This document shows positions 23,401 to 36,100 of a stretch of 64,000 nt of DNA, piece by piece. The notes beneath the pieces were generated by a model. The model did not search any database. It worked only from the letters and a program-made list of their open reading frames with translations, and was not told the origin of the DNA. A program made the translations under genes and the position numbers. Position 1 is the stretch's first letter, and each line of letters begins with the position of its first letter. The stretch spans positions 161,121 to 225,120 of the forward strand of contig CAJNOJ010000051.1 of NCBI GenBank assembly GCA_905250025.1, written 5' to 3'. The stretch comes from Adineta ricciae (Eukaryota; Rotifera; Eurotatoria; Adinetida; Adinetidae).

Positions 23401-24143
23401 TTTTTCATAACATGAAGCAGCACATCGAAAGTATGTACACGCATTTTTAATGCTCTAAACAAGAATAAATGAATTCCTATAATGAAAATCGAATAATCTA
23501 TTCACATACATCATGTGTTCTTCGTGGTTCATTGGCACCTAATCGTGAATACATTGCTCCAAGATTATATAAAATACACGCTTCTTCAAATCGGATATCA
23601 TTGTAAGAATTTTCTTCTTTTTGATAAGCATCTTCCCTACAAATATCACGCGTCGAGATTCGATATAAAAGAACGTTTTATGTGAAATCTTACCATGTAA
23701 ATCGCACCGCACATTCAGTTTCAGGTAACATCGGGAAACGATTGCGTAACAGTAGTAATTGACAGTAATATTGTTTCAGAAGCTGAATACCAGACTGATC
23801 TGCTGTTGAATTAATTGTATTCTAAAACAAATTCTTCAATTCGCATTGGACCTTTTCCGAGAGGACTTTACTTGACGAAGGCGATTCATTTGTTCACATT
23901 CACTAGCATATTTATCGCCTGATTCTTGATACGTTGATGTGATGTACTGAAATTTTGAAACAGACGTTTGTCAGTTATGAATAACAAAGAAATCAACGTA
24001 CATTGGGAATTTTTTCACATAGATTAACCGATTCGATGGAGACTTTCGGATCGAAACCGATCGTAGGTAATCGTGGACAACCTTCAAAGACATATTACGA
24101 TAAGTTCAATCCATGACAAAGCTCTATTTACTCTACCTTCCAT
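17436..24143 (-). CDS. PTPN23: HD-PTP (PTPN23): BRO1 domain, V domain, Pro/Gln-rich region, pseudo-phosphatase domain
   Basis: HD-PTP is an ESCRT-linked protein of endosomal sorting. About 20 minus-strand exons from ATG 24143 encode a BRO1 domain (24143 to about 22050, with YYEAAVERLKEAW and FTYDVVMGKY). A helical V domain follows (about 22050-20970), then a roughly 650-residue Pro/Gln-rich linker (20965-19050) with degenerate QPxFHQ/QPIYHQ units. The PTP-like domain is at 19050-17830, then a tail ending in DPLWTFR. The phosphatase region aligns well with human HD-PTP around the WPD loop (here FGWPPKEMPDNP) and SGVSRTG. The signature reads VTCMSGVSRTG, keeping Cys and Arg (C-X5-R) but with Thr for the His before Cys and Ser for the second Gly. 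The WPD Asp position is Pro. Activity is therefore unlikely. Length is roughly 1,700 residues, close to the human 1,636. Confidence 0.93.
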
Positions 24144-24782
24144 GTCGACGGGAAAGAAAAATAAATTCTGAAAAATGACGACGATCAAATAGATTTATCT
24201 CCTGATTTCGCTAACTTCTTACCAAACAAAATGATTAGATACGAAGAGAATAACTAAATGCAACAATGCTGCTTCATTTTTCTTCTTCTAATTAGTCACA
24301 AATCTAAACAAAATATCATTGGTTGGTTTATTTATACTAGTCAATCTATCTATGTAAAGGAAGGGGGCGTAATATGATTATTAGAAATATTCTCGTCAAA
24401 CCAAACATTCGATTTCAAGAAAACAGAAACAGTTCGTACTCTTGAAAGTCGAACAATAATCAAAATCATAATTAGTATACGTAAAAAAGATCTCATCAGG
24501 TCAGTCATTAAAAGCCTCGCATCAAAGAACCGCCTGGTCTTCTCTCCGTATAGTTCAGTACTTTATTTAAGAACAATGATTAGATGTGATGGAAATCTCC
24601 ATTTTATAGAAAATAAAATTATACAGGTGAAGGTTAATCTGTTGAACGCAAGCGCCCTCTATTCTCCGAATTTAACCCTTGGCCGTACGATGCCGCAATA
24701 GGATGATAACATCGAGCGAGATTTCCCAATCAAGATACTCTTTCAAACTTCATCTCTCTAAAGTCAGATCTAACTCAGAAAG
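24144..24782. other. Bidirectional promoter region between PTPN23 and GTF3C3 homologues
   Basis: 640 nt between two divergent starts. CATTTTTCAG (minus strand, 24168-24177) lies 24 nt before the PTPN23 start, and CTAACTCAG lies 4 nt before the GTF3C3 ATG. No TATA box stands out and nothing else is seen. Confidence 0.45.
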
Positions 24783-27700
24783 ATGACTGCCTCAAATAAA
24801 TTTCTCAAACACTTTCGTGATCTGCAAGCTGGTGAGAGTGAAAAGGCAGGCGCCGCCGAAACGCTTGCATATCTAAACGGTCTGTATTTAAAAGTATCGA
24901 TCGTTCTAACACCGATTTGAACGTTTTTTAGGAGAACTTTCCTTCGTAGAATATGAGAAACGTGTTCGGGAAGTCAATACGGATTATTCGAATGTATCTG
25001 TTGGTAAAGTTCTTGATACTCGTGAAGCTGAAATCGTCGACATTGACCAAATGATTGATGAACTGAGCGATATTGATGATTTGAGTGGATTAAGTAGTAG
25101 TACAAGTGAAGATTCGTTAGAATCTCAATCGGAAGGGCAAGCTGCAAAGAAAAAGAAGACTGACAGTGAATCCAAAGGAAAACGTCGTCGCCGAAAGAAA
25201 ACTCAAGAATCAGATGAAGACGATGATGAGTCGAATGATGATAGTGAAGACAAGACAATGGATCCAACTGAAATGCGAAATAAAATTGTCCGGCATCTGG
25301 AAGAAATGCGTTTAGCTAATCAGAAAAGAAAACGAAGTAATGAAAAGTTTCGTTGTAATTTTCATATCGAATTTGTTCCCCTCTGAAAGAACGATCCGAT
25401 AAATCCAAACGTTCAATAACTCGAAAACAACCAGTAACAACAGTAAGAATCTTTCATACAAATTCTCACATCGAATATGCTTTTTTCACAGACAGAAAAA
25501 GTGCACAAAAGTCGTCTAAATCAAGAATACCAAGCATTAATGGGCGAAGCTAATATGGCATATGTTCACGGTGATATTCCTAAAGCCATACGTATATGTC
25601 AAGAAGTGATTACCAATGGTAGGATTTTCTATTCTAGTATCAAGTTAGACCAGGCTATTCTTTTCCTTTCTTTTCTTAGTTCCTAATGCCGCTGAACCAT
25701 ATTTGACGATTGCCCGAATCTACGAAGATCAAAATGAACACGAAAAGGCCTTCGAGGTAAATTCTATTCGATACTTGGTTGTATAAAAAAAGAGTATTGT
25801 ATTCTAGATGAACTTTGTTGCAGCTCATTGTCAACGGTCGAAAGATTTATGGGCTCGGATGCTAGCAGAATGTCAGCAACGACAGGCAAATGATTTGATA
25901 ACGACTTGTTACAACAATAGTAAGTTAGATGATGAGAAGTATCTTAATAATTTATTCGTTTATTTACACAAAGAGAAAAGAAACCGTATCGGTATGCTTA
26001 GAAAACAGAGATTAATGAATAAGTTGATTTTCATAAATATGATCATGATATTGTGGTAGAGCAATCCAATGTAATGTCTCTCCACCGAAAATAAACGGCG
26101 ATTTCGTGTCGAAATGCGTTGTTTTTCGAGGTTGATCTTGTGATCTATGTCGGAGAAATTTGAAATTTTTGAACATTTTCGTTAAATGTTTCAATGGCAT
26201 AAAACAGGACACTCGTTGAGTTGATGTTATGGGATTTTGCATAAGTTGTTCGTATTGTTTCTGAATTGAGTCGACATTATCGAGGATTTGTTGAAGAGTA
26301 TAATTTTTCTTTTGACGACAAGAATGATCAATTTCATGAACGCACTCATAGATGGTATCATCAGCATAATCACGCAAAGTATCGTTGGGAAGGATTGGTG
26401 ATAGAATGTCTTTCTTCGGTGTAGAATTTGTAAAATCTTTTGCTGAAATATCCACGTAGATATCAACATTGAGCGGATGAATCTCGTCAATATGTATACG
26501 AAGCATATTATGAAAATGAACGAGTGGAAAGAAGACAGATGTGGCAAATTGAAGAAGGACGAAACATCCAGTTGACAAAGAGGAAAGTGTTATAATGAGT
26601 GTGCGTTGTAGATGAACATATTCATTAGACAGAGAGAGAGAGAAAGGAAAGATATCTCATCCTGTTTCTCATAGCAACACGTTCAAAAAGAAGGAAAATA
26701 TTTGTTTAGTGATTAGAAGAAAACAAATTCATCGAATTTATATCAAAGAAAATAGAATTACCAGGGACAATCGATAAAGTTTCAGAAAAGATAGGAAATT
26801 TATTATTTCGATAGATTGAATTTTGTCAACAGAAATCAATTCGATATATCTAGTTGAAAATACAAATCAAAATGATCTGTTTATCGTTGTCCAGACGTAT
26901 GCTAAACTAGTTCAATATGTCTATTGTTTAGTTGTTAAACTTGATCCAATGGATATCGATATGCATCTAAGTCGTATTGCTCATGTTGAAACACACGGCA
27001 CTCGAAAACTTTATCTGAATAGTTTACAAGCATTGCTCATGGCTTTACATCCATCCGAAGTTCCGGAACAAAAAGCGCTATATTTAGAAAAATATCGAAT
27101 TCTTTTACAAGTAAAAAGCACATGTTTACATGTAGAGAACTGTTGTTTGTCTTTCGAATTATTCTAGGCAATCTTGGCGTCTGAACGAAAAGATACACAT
27201 CTACAAACGCTGTTCTACAAAGGACTCAACGATCTTGGCACTGATTTCCCGTCTGAATGTTAGTTGGATTTCGAAGTCAATTCGTGCAAATCAGTTGTTC
27301 TTTTTCAGATATTGAACGTTTATTACAAATGGAGTACAATTCAAAATTATATCCCGAATTGCTCAAAGTAAAATGCAATCGAATAGATGCTTGATCGTTA
27401 TGTTTTCGTCTAGAATATGATCAACTTTACGGGTGTTCGATTATCAAAGTATCAGACGGAATTAGAATTACCTGTTGATACAACCGATCTCGATGATTTG
27501 AAAGATGCAGAGTAACTGTCACAAAACGCGGATTTTGATTTGAATGTATCTGTGATTTTCTCTATTTAGTTTTTCTTTACCAGAATTCTATCGAACAGAT
27601 TACTATGGTATGTTTCTTGTTGCCATTATTGATCTTAATTGTTCGGCTGTAGCATTGGTACGTATCGGATGAAATACTTTGCATCTAATCTGTTTTCTCT

Positions 27701-29206
27701 ATTAGCGTCTATTGCCAGCGTATAAATCGAATGTTCGCTCAACCGATCAATCTTTGTGTCTTGATGTTATGTCAGCATTTGCATCAGCCGATCATTTGAT
27801 AGAAGCATGTCAATTATTTGAACACCTTTCATCTCTATCGAAATTATCTGCCCAATCTTGGTTCCAATATTCCGAATGGTTAATAGCATTATCGAAGTTT
27901 CACGAAGCGTACGAAGCATTAGAACAAACATTAAGACTTGAACCGCAATATAATGAAGCACGTTTATCGTTATCAGCATTACAAAAACAGATTGGAATGA
28001 ATGAACAAAGTCAACATACCTTAGCCGAAATCGTTAGTCGACCAATCAAACAGGAATCAAACGAAACAAACGATTTTAATGATCAAAATGATGATGACAA
28101 AGAGCAACAAGAAGTTACAAAGGAAAAAATTCATTTATTAGTGGAACGTTGTATCACCCTCTATGATCAAAATCGGCTGACATCGTTCATTCCAGATGCG
28201 ATGCGACTATTTTTTGGTTCTATTAAATATCTTCTCACACTTGATTGTTCGAAACGTTTGATCAATTGTGGAACACGTGCACGTCGATTGGAATTAATAC
28301 AAAAACTAGTCGATGAGAAACGTATCATCTTGAATCCATCATACACCAGAATTGATACTGTTCTAAAGAATCGAATTATTGATATTTATGGTAAATTCTG
28401 TGATGTACTCATCCATATTAAACGGCATGATCTACTTCTAAGAGTGACTGCCGCAGGAACAGTGATTCCGTTTCTATACGCTAGAATTGATTGGTAAGAC
28501 AGTTAATAGTTTCGTAAATTTTCAACTGATTATTTCTTTTAGGCTTGTGTTGACAGAGTTTCTTCTATTCATTAGTTTAATGTTACAACAAAATGGTGAT
28601 CTGGCTTTTCAGACATGCCGAGAAATTTTTCGTTGCTATTCGAAGTCTTCTGTTATACAAAACCTCTTTGCTCTAACAGCAACCATTACACCCAGTGTTC
28701 GATTACAAAAGTTTTGCGTTCGCTCATTACAAAAACGACCTAATTCACCAATTCTCCATCACATGGTTGGTAACTTCGCTTTAATTGGTGGTACTTATCG
28801 TTTAGCTATTATTCATTACATGAAATTATTTCGGTTGACACCAGATGAACCTCTCGTATCATTGTTATTAGCTATTTCGTTTGTACATGTCGCTTGTCAA
28901 AAATACGCTTATTCGAGACATCAACGCGTTCTTCACGCACTTGCTTTCCTTAAACAATACCGAAATTTACGTGGTGAATGTACAGAAACATATTATAATA
29001 TTGGTCGTCTAATGCATTTTCTTTCATTACACTATGCTGCAGCGTATTTTTATCATAAATGTTTAGAAACTGAATCGCCCATCGTTGACGAACATGATAT
29101 CTACGGAATGAAGTATCAAGCAGCATACAATCTTGCTTTGATTTACAAAGCGAGTAAAAATGAAAAATTTGCTCGGCATATTATACGAACATACATGACT
29201 CTGTAA
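24783..29206 (+). CDS. GTF3C3: General transcription factor 3C subunit 3 (TFIIIC102)
   Basis: GTF3C3 is a TPR subunit of TFIIIC, which recruits TFIIIB for RNA polymerase III genes such as tRNAs. The ATG at 24783 starts MTASNKFLKHFRDLQ. A Ser/Asp/Glu- and Lys/Arg-rich region follows (25050-25330, including KGKRRRRKKT). TPR repeats begin at about 25500 (LMGEANMAYVHGDIPKAIRI; PYLTIARIYEDQNEHEKAF), matching the human TPR1-2 pattern. The join across the large intron 25920-26931 reads CYNNIVKLDPMD, against CYTKALKYEPTN in human. Later exons (27712-29206) hold further TPRs and end ARHIIRTYMTL and TAA. Most introns are short; the 1,012-nt intron is exceptional and contains an opposite-strand ORF. An acidic insertion lies near 28060-28110. 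Confidence 0.92.
26012..26578 (-). CDS. Nested antisense ORF in the largest GTF3C3 intron, possible secreted protein
   Basis: A complete 188-codon frame lies entirely inside intron 25920-26931 of the GTF3C3 homologue, on the other strand. It starts MSTGCFVLLQFATSVFFPLV, which reads as a signal peptide or signal anchor. It continues with a balanced acidic and polar sequence containing YECVHEIDHSC, and then a basic stretch (LKHLTKMFKNFKFLRHRS). Amino-acid composition looks like real protein, unlike the T/F/S-rich shadow frames elsewhere. No family was recognised, and no introns are needed. A chance ORF of this length in AT-rich DNA is unlikely but not impossible. The host intron is about ten times the local norm, which fits insertion of, or expansion around, a gene. 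Confidence 0.5.
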   Translation of the reverse strand: MSTGCFVLLQFATSVFFPLVHFHNMLRIHIDEIHPLNVDIYVDISAKDFTNSTPKKDILSPILPNDTLRDYADDTIYECVHEIDHSCRQKKNYTLQQILDNVDSIQKQYEQLMQNPITSTQRVSCFMPLKHLTKMFKNFKFLRHRSQDQPRKTTHFDTKSPFIFGGETLHWIALPQYHDHIYENQLIH

Positions 29207-30164
29207 ATTCTTGGACTGTGTTTTTGTCTTCCTAATAAATTCATACCTTGTGCATTCAATAGTCAATCAAGAATGTTGCTTTGCTAAGTTTGAAACTTTC
29301 GGTTGAGATAATCAAAGTTCTTCCTAGAAAGTTCAACACATTCGTCGTAATCAATGAATATAGGCCGTTCACGATAGAGATACTCATCATTGGTAAAGCG
29401 CCTACTGTTTTTCACTTTTTGAACCATCTAAGACAATGATTCCGGCTCGCGTATCCGTGAAATTTCTGCAGGAAGACACCGGAAAAAGGAAGTAGGAATC
29501 CTTTAACCGGATCCTGCGAGCGATTTTGCTCGTTTCATTTCAGTTCCACAGATAATCGAAGAATTCTCGCTTACACTTTTCGTTGATTTCCAGTAACTTC
29601 CTTCTGGATTCAGACCGTATTTTTCGACATGGACATGAAACGACAGCTCTATTGAAAATCAGAATTTGTTATTAATCAGTTTACAAGCTATTGAGTAAAA
29701 GCGAACATTGATTATCACTTGCATTTCTTCTCAAGTAATTTCCTTTTTTGTGATTGATAAACACCAGCAACAAGGGAATGAAACGAAAAACCAAAATTGA
29801 AGATAGAATCGATCATAAGTTATAACACCTCGACAGAGTAATTCGTGTTTAGTGCATGGCTCAAACAAGAAAGATTTTTCGCAATTAGAGGTCACAGTGC
29901 GATCGCAGCTATCCCCCAACTCAATCGTAATAGAGCACATTGGATCTGAAAAACAGAATAGATTATTTGAGGAGAACGGATGAAGCATGATTATATCTAT
30001 CTTATCAAAGGTAAGGAGTTTGTTACATGCGTAATAGGTCCGAAATTACACATGACAGTAAAAACGCTTCCTGTCCTGCCGAAGCAAAAAAAGGGTCGTT
30101 CCGCCAATACATACGATAATCTTTTTTGATTTCTTCGAATACGAATCTGAAACTTTGTGACTAT
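29207..30164. other. 3' UTR of GTF3C3 homologue and intergenic
   Basis: The first 270 nt (29190-29470) are the source copy of a diverged duplication found again at 30250-30530. The rest is non-coding in appearance. Two minus-strand frames (29731-29988, 29997-30248) could not be joined across a valid intron. Confidence 0.45.
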
Positions 30165-30540
30165 ATTGTATAGTTGAGAACAACAGCCTATACAATCCGA
30201 AAGAGAATTCCACTTCAACAAATGGAAAACCGAGAAATTTCTAAACACTCTTTATATGACTCTGTAAAGTCATCGACTATTGTTCGCCTTCCTAATGCGT
30301 CTACACATTGCACATTCAATAATTAATGTAATATAACCGCCTTGATGAGTTGATTCTAAGTCAAGATGCTGAATCTTTCCACTGAGAGGATGAGAACTCT
30401 TCTCAGAAAATTAAAACATTCTCTTCATAATAAATGAGCATATAGTATAGCGGCGGCGCTTGAAACATTTGTCATTTGTGAAGTGACTGTTGTTTTTCCT
30501 TTTGAATATATCATGCATATTATTCCAAACTATAGACGAA
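30165..30540 (+). pseudogene. Decayed duplicate of the GTF3C3 3' end
   Basis: ATGACTCTGTAAA at 30255-30267 repeats the last codons and stop of the GTF3C3 homologue (29195-29207). The next 270 nt align with its 3' UTR with small gaps. Shared blocks are CTTCCTAAT, GCACATTCAATA (here) against GTGCATTCAATA (source), CATTC.TC.TAAT.AATGA.TATAG, and ACTGTT with a T run. Upstream, CAGC..ATACAATC matches the codons for the last TPR, then homology fades. The coding part is frame-broken, so this is a relic. Spacing between copies is about 1,060 nt, in direct orientation. Confidence 0.55.
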
Positions 30541-32556
30541 GAATTCTGCCGAAAAATAGAATATATAATTAATCAATGTATACTACAAGTTTGAATGGTC
30601 GAATGTGTACACAGCCGATTGACCGTAGTTTCTGTTTGCTTGTACATCAGACGCGATATACGAGAGCTGAGCAACTGAACTCAATTCAGCAAAAAATATC
30701 GTATTGATTGAAACATTTTATCGAAATAAGGTATCGTGTCTCTTTTACGAATATCAACGTTCAAATTACTGTGATCTCTGAATATAATTAGAATCCAAAT
30801 GCGAACTTCTCTAGTTTTTCGTGCATTTGGCGTTTGAATTCATTTCATTCTGCCATTTTCTGATTAGTTCTATTTTTTTATGAATACAATGTCACGAAAA
30901 ACATGGTCTCTTGTAATTGAAAAAACGATGAAAGATCACACACTTCACGTAAAAACTGACGATTGGGATGTTCACTGCATGGATGCAAATTTATTGATGA
31001 AAGAAACTTTAAGAAGTTCTGTTATCTAGAAGTGAATATTAATAAGATATTAAGCATCAAAACAAGCAAAACAACATATATCGCAACAGTCGGCATAATC
31101 AAATTCGTCTTCATGATCATCAGTGTTGTGAAGATTGAAGATATGATCAGCAGTATTGATATCAGCTATAAAATTAGAAGAACCAATATACTGTAGTTTG
31201 TAATGTTCCATTTCAACTACATACAAAATAGATCAAAATCAGTATATTATTATGAAAATTCCTTACCCGATGAAGGTATTGCTTGTTGAACACTAGCGCG
31301 ACTACCCATTATAGATTAATGACAGCAGTCTTGCTTGTTTTCAGGTTACAACGGGGTCTTTTATACGAGAAAAATATTACTCGTGACTTTCTACGTTGGC
31401 TGATTTTCTTGACTGCATATACAAATGATATGTTCCAGTCATTGAAAGTCACACCGTGTTGCCAACTGCCAAAGAACGTACTATAGTAATAATGTTCTTT
31501 CTGTCTAAATACGGGAGAAAATACTGTTTGTCACAAGACAGTATGCACCTGTTTTGAATTGTATTTTTATCGCCTAGGGATTTCGATGGAATGTTCATTA
31601 TCCAATTATTTCAATTCCATCTACTGTTCTCTAATTAATTAAACTCAATGAAAGTGTTTTGCAAAGAAATATCTCGATTCAGCTGGTTCTATACAAAATG
31701 ATCGACATCTTCATCTTGACAATTATGATTTATAAACTAAGTCATTCAATTGTCACATAAAGTTATCTTAGACTATGAAAACAACGTAACTTCTTCAGTA
31801 AACCGGTTTTCTCCCATGAGTAACTTTTCATTTGTTTAGAGATCCATGATTAGCATTGACGTGAAATACTAATTAGTGGCAATTTACGGTCACCCGAACC
31901 TGTACATTATGATAGAAAGCTGTTATTTCTTTCTTTTCCATGCCATGATAGTAATTCATAATTTACACTTTCATTTGTTGCACAGCAAAGTCACAACGTG
32001 TTGACCACAAGCGATTTTTTGGAAAGCTTCGCTGTCTATTTGACTCAATTAGTCAAGCACGTGTGTGTTTATCTTGCTATCTATTTCTATGCGGTCGTCA
32101 CATCTGCGTCTGTAGATGTCGCTACCAAACAGCATATCTATGTCTCATTTTTATATAGTATCGTACATTTTGTCAAAAAATTTATTCGGAAGAGAAACTT
32201 CGCCGTATGTTTTCTAGATATTGAATTTTTCTCCAAGTTGAATAGATGCGTTCATACCAACTGCAATGACTCATAGCTAAGCAAACAAAACAAGCATACA
32301 TACATACATATTTCCTTCATTCGCAAACATTGCGCACTCACATGTCATTGAGAAAAACAAATACCAATTCCGAATATATCAATTCTTGAACGTATTTCTT
32401 CCCACTAACTTTTTCCATCCAATCTTACCGATTGATTATAATACGATACAGCGTTGTATTTACTATTAATTGAATGAAGTGACCTTGGTCATATGATTCT
32501 GACTTATTGTCATCTTTTGTTTTTCAGAGAATATCTTCCCTATTTATTGGAAAACA
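30541..32556. other. Intergenic, 2.0 kb
   Basis: AT-rich DNA with short unconvincing frames (30963-31196, 31283-31486, 31998-32276). A small CATACATA repeat lies at about 32294-32308. TTTTGTTTTTCAG at 32515-32527 is an acceptor-like site 30 nt before the GOLPH3 start. Confidence 0.45.
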
Positions 32557-33715
<1,159 letters not shown>

Positions 33716-34572
33716 AACAATTTCGGTTTCATATTCACCTTCTTCTTCTTCTTCTTTATTTTCTTTTATCGCGATATTCCAATAATATATAACTGGGCAT
33801 TACTGTCGTTCAACCATCCAAAAGGATTGATTTCTTATCAATATTTTTTTCTCTTGTTCTGGCTGCTATTTTCTTCTTTTTTTTTCAAATAAAACACAAA
33901 AATATAAATATTCATTATAACTCTCTGTCTTCTTCTCTCCAATTTTTCTGCTTTTTTCTTTTTTTTCATTGACAGTATACATAACATTATCTTTCGGGTA
34001 CAGAACACACTTTAACTCTTACAAATTGTACACTTACTATGTCTCATCTCGTTTTTTTTGTGTGCGCAGGTTTCTTCGGTATCTATATATTATGTTCTTC
34101 CTGTGATATACACATACACAGTATAAAAATAAAAGCAGCTATACTGTCGTTTGCCTTTTCATTAGAACTGCTCAACAGCTTTTTTAATCACTTAGCAACA
34201 GATGATGATAGACTAGATAGGGATTCTTCGTCTTCGGCGGAAAATGTCGTCATTGGCTGAGATTTCTTTTTGATAATGTACCTCCTGTGACGTCTTTCAG
34301 TGAAAAGTATGCTGGTTAAACGTATATGAAACATTGAGATGTTATGACAACTTGAGTAGTTTTGAGAGAAAGAAATAATGACGACAGTAATACATACAAG
34401 AGAAGAAAAAATTAGAATAAAGAATGTAGAAGCACGAATGTTTTTTTTTTCATTTGATGAAGAACAAAAAATCCGAGAAGGTTATTGTTTAGCTGACATG
34501 TGTACGATACTCATATTACATTTCTTGACGCATCAAAAACAGATTTCGTATTTTTTAGTCAATATTTTCGTC
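33716..34572. other. Intergenic
   Basis: Begins with the T-rich 3' UTR of GOLPH3 (AATAAAACAC at about 33888 could be its poly-A signal). A frame open from 34378 runs into the NUDT9-like gene without a stop but looks non-coding (F-rich). An acceptor-like GTATTTTTTAG ends at 34558, 15 nt before the chosen start. Confidence 0.45.
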
Positions 34573-35717
34573 ATGGGAAATCTGCTCTCTTGTGCTAACA
34601 TTCGATTAGGAACACGAATAAGTGAACCAATCGAAAAGCGTATCCCGGTTCATCATAAATGTCGGAATTGTGGTCGAAAATGTGATCCGTCAAGTCCTTC
34701 AAATGAATGTGTTCATGCGAAATATACTCGAACTGGTACAAAAGAACAGCCAGCAATAATTCGATCAATCGTTCCTGACGACAGAGTGTCGTGGTCGACG
34801 CCACTTGACTATAGTCCAATTGAATTTACGTCAGAAAAAGTTCTCAAATCAACCAAAGAATATGTCGATCGCGATCCTCGAAATGATCCCAATGTTGTCA
34901 TTCCATGGAATCAAGATGATCGCCTTTGCGATCGACGATCGTATCACGGCAAATATGAAGTTGTTCGGGGTGTGCCAAAGAATCCATGCGGACGAACAGG
35001 ACTTACTGGACGAGGACATCTAGGTAAAGAAACAAATAGTAGAAAATGGAGTTTCTCATGTTTAAAAACATTCTAGGTCATTTTGGCCCGAATCATGCAG
35101 CTGATCCTATAGTAACACGGTGGAAACGTGATCAAAATAACGCGAGAGTTCGTCATCCGACTAGCGGGCAACCGATTTTGCAATTCGTTTGTATTCGTCG
35201 CAAGGATACGAATGAATTCGCTATTCCGGGCGGAATGGTTGAAAAGAAAGAAAGAGCAACGGACACATTGAGACGAGAATTTCATGAAGAAGTTCTGAAT
35301 TTTCCAGATTTAGATGAAAATGAACGAGACACCTTAATGACAACAATAAAGAACATCTTTGAAAATGGTGGAACAAGAATTTACTGTGGTTATGTCGATG
35401 ATCCAAGGTATACAATCTCAGTCAACTCAATATCTGTTATGTTTCTATTCTAGGAATACTGATAATAGTTGGATGGAAACGACAGGTACGACGAGTTGTT
35501 GCTCTTGAGATAAGAATTATGTCATTAGAATACTTTTTCCTTTCTAGTTTACAATTTTCATGATGAAGAAGCGAAACATCTTGCTTTGATCAATGTAAAT
35601 GCTGGTAGTGATGCTACAGACGCATTCTGGGAAGATTTAGACTCGAAAATGCCGCTATTTGCAAGTCATGCGGATTTCCTTCGACGCGTTGCTGCTCTAC
35701 ACAACTCACATTGGTAG
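34573..35717 (+). CDS. NUDT9-type ADP-ribose pyrophosphatase with N-terminal myristoylation-like motif
   Basis: NUDT9 hydrolyses ADP-ribose to AMP and ribose-5-phosphate. Exons 34573-35023, 35077-35407, 35454-35485 and 35548-35717 join in frame. Family landmarks are NPCGRTGLTGRGHL, GPNHAADPIVTRWKRD, QFVCIRRKDTNEFAIPGGM and GYVDDPRNTDNSWMETT. The protein ends at NSHW. The Nudix box reads GGMVEKKERATDTLRREFHEEV, so the REFxEE metal-binding core is intact, unlike the degraded box of vertebrate TRPM2. No channel domain is attached. The N-terminus MGNLLSCAN fits N-myristoylation (Gly2, Ser6) plus palmitoylation (Cys7), in place of the mitochondrial presequence of human NUDT9. A Cys cluster (CRNCGRKC ... 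C) follows. An in-frame upstream ATG at 34378 is less likely. Confidence 0.92.
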
Positions 35718-36100
35718 AATTCGCATCAAGATCGTTATTTCAACCTTTGCTTTCTTTTTATGTTTTCTGATCATGTGTATCTGTATATCAATGAAAATCA
35801 ACCTTGACCAATTCATTTTATTTTTTTACACTTGTTCAAAATCTGTCGAAATATGAATAAAGTCTGAAATGTGATTCCAGTGTTAATTCTAATCGTCACA
35901 CCACTTTCTCTCTCTCTCTCTCTCTCCCTCAGCGCACATGTTTATAGTTTTGTCGCGAGTGAAATTCATCCAATAGATAAACATTCGAATGAGTCATCGA
36001 TTTTTCAGTCTTTGTTTAACTGTTCGTTCGATGAACAAACAATCTAACAACGAAATAAGAAAACATTTCCAGAAAGTAACAACAGCAAAATCTTGAAAAT
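35718..36100. other. Intergenic with CT microsatellite
   Basis: Contains the 3' UTR of the NUDT9-like gene (AATAAAG at about 35854) and a CT repeat at about 35904-35928. The CDC20 start follows at 36101. Confidence 0.5.

Noticed and set aside
29731-30248. Two minus-strand frames with several cysteines and a hydrophobic end
   Set aside because: No GT-AG intron joins them in a consistent phase, and the right-hand one overlaps the decayed GTF3C3 duplicate.
31998-32276. 92-codon hydrophobic frame upstream of GOLPH3
   Set aside because: No splice link to GOLPH3 and no recognisable domain; probably random in T-rich DNA.
34378-34572. In-frame N-terminal extension of the NUDT9-like protein
   Set aside because: F-rich, includes a T10 run, and an acceptor-like site lies between it and the MGNLLSC start. 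Kept only as an alternative.
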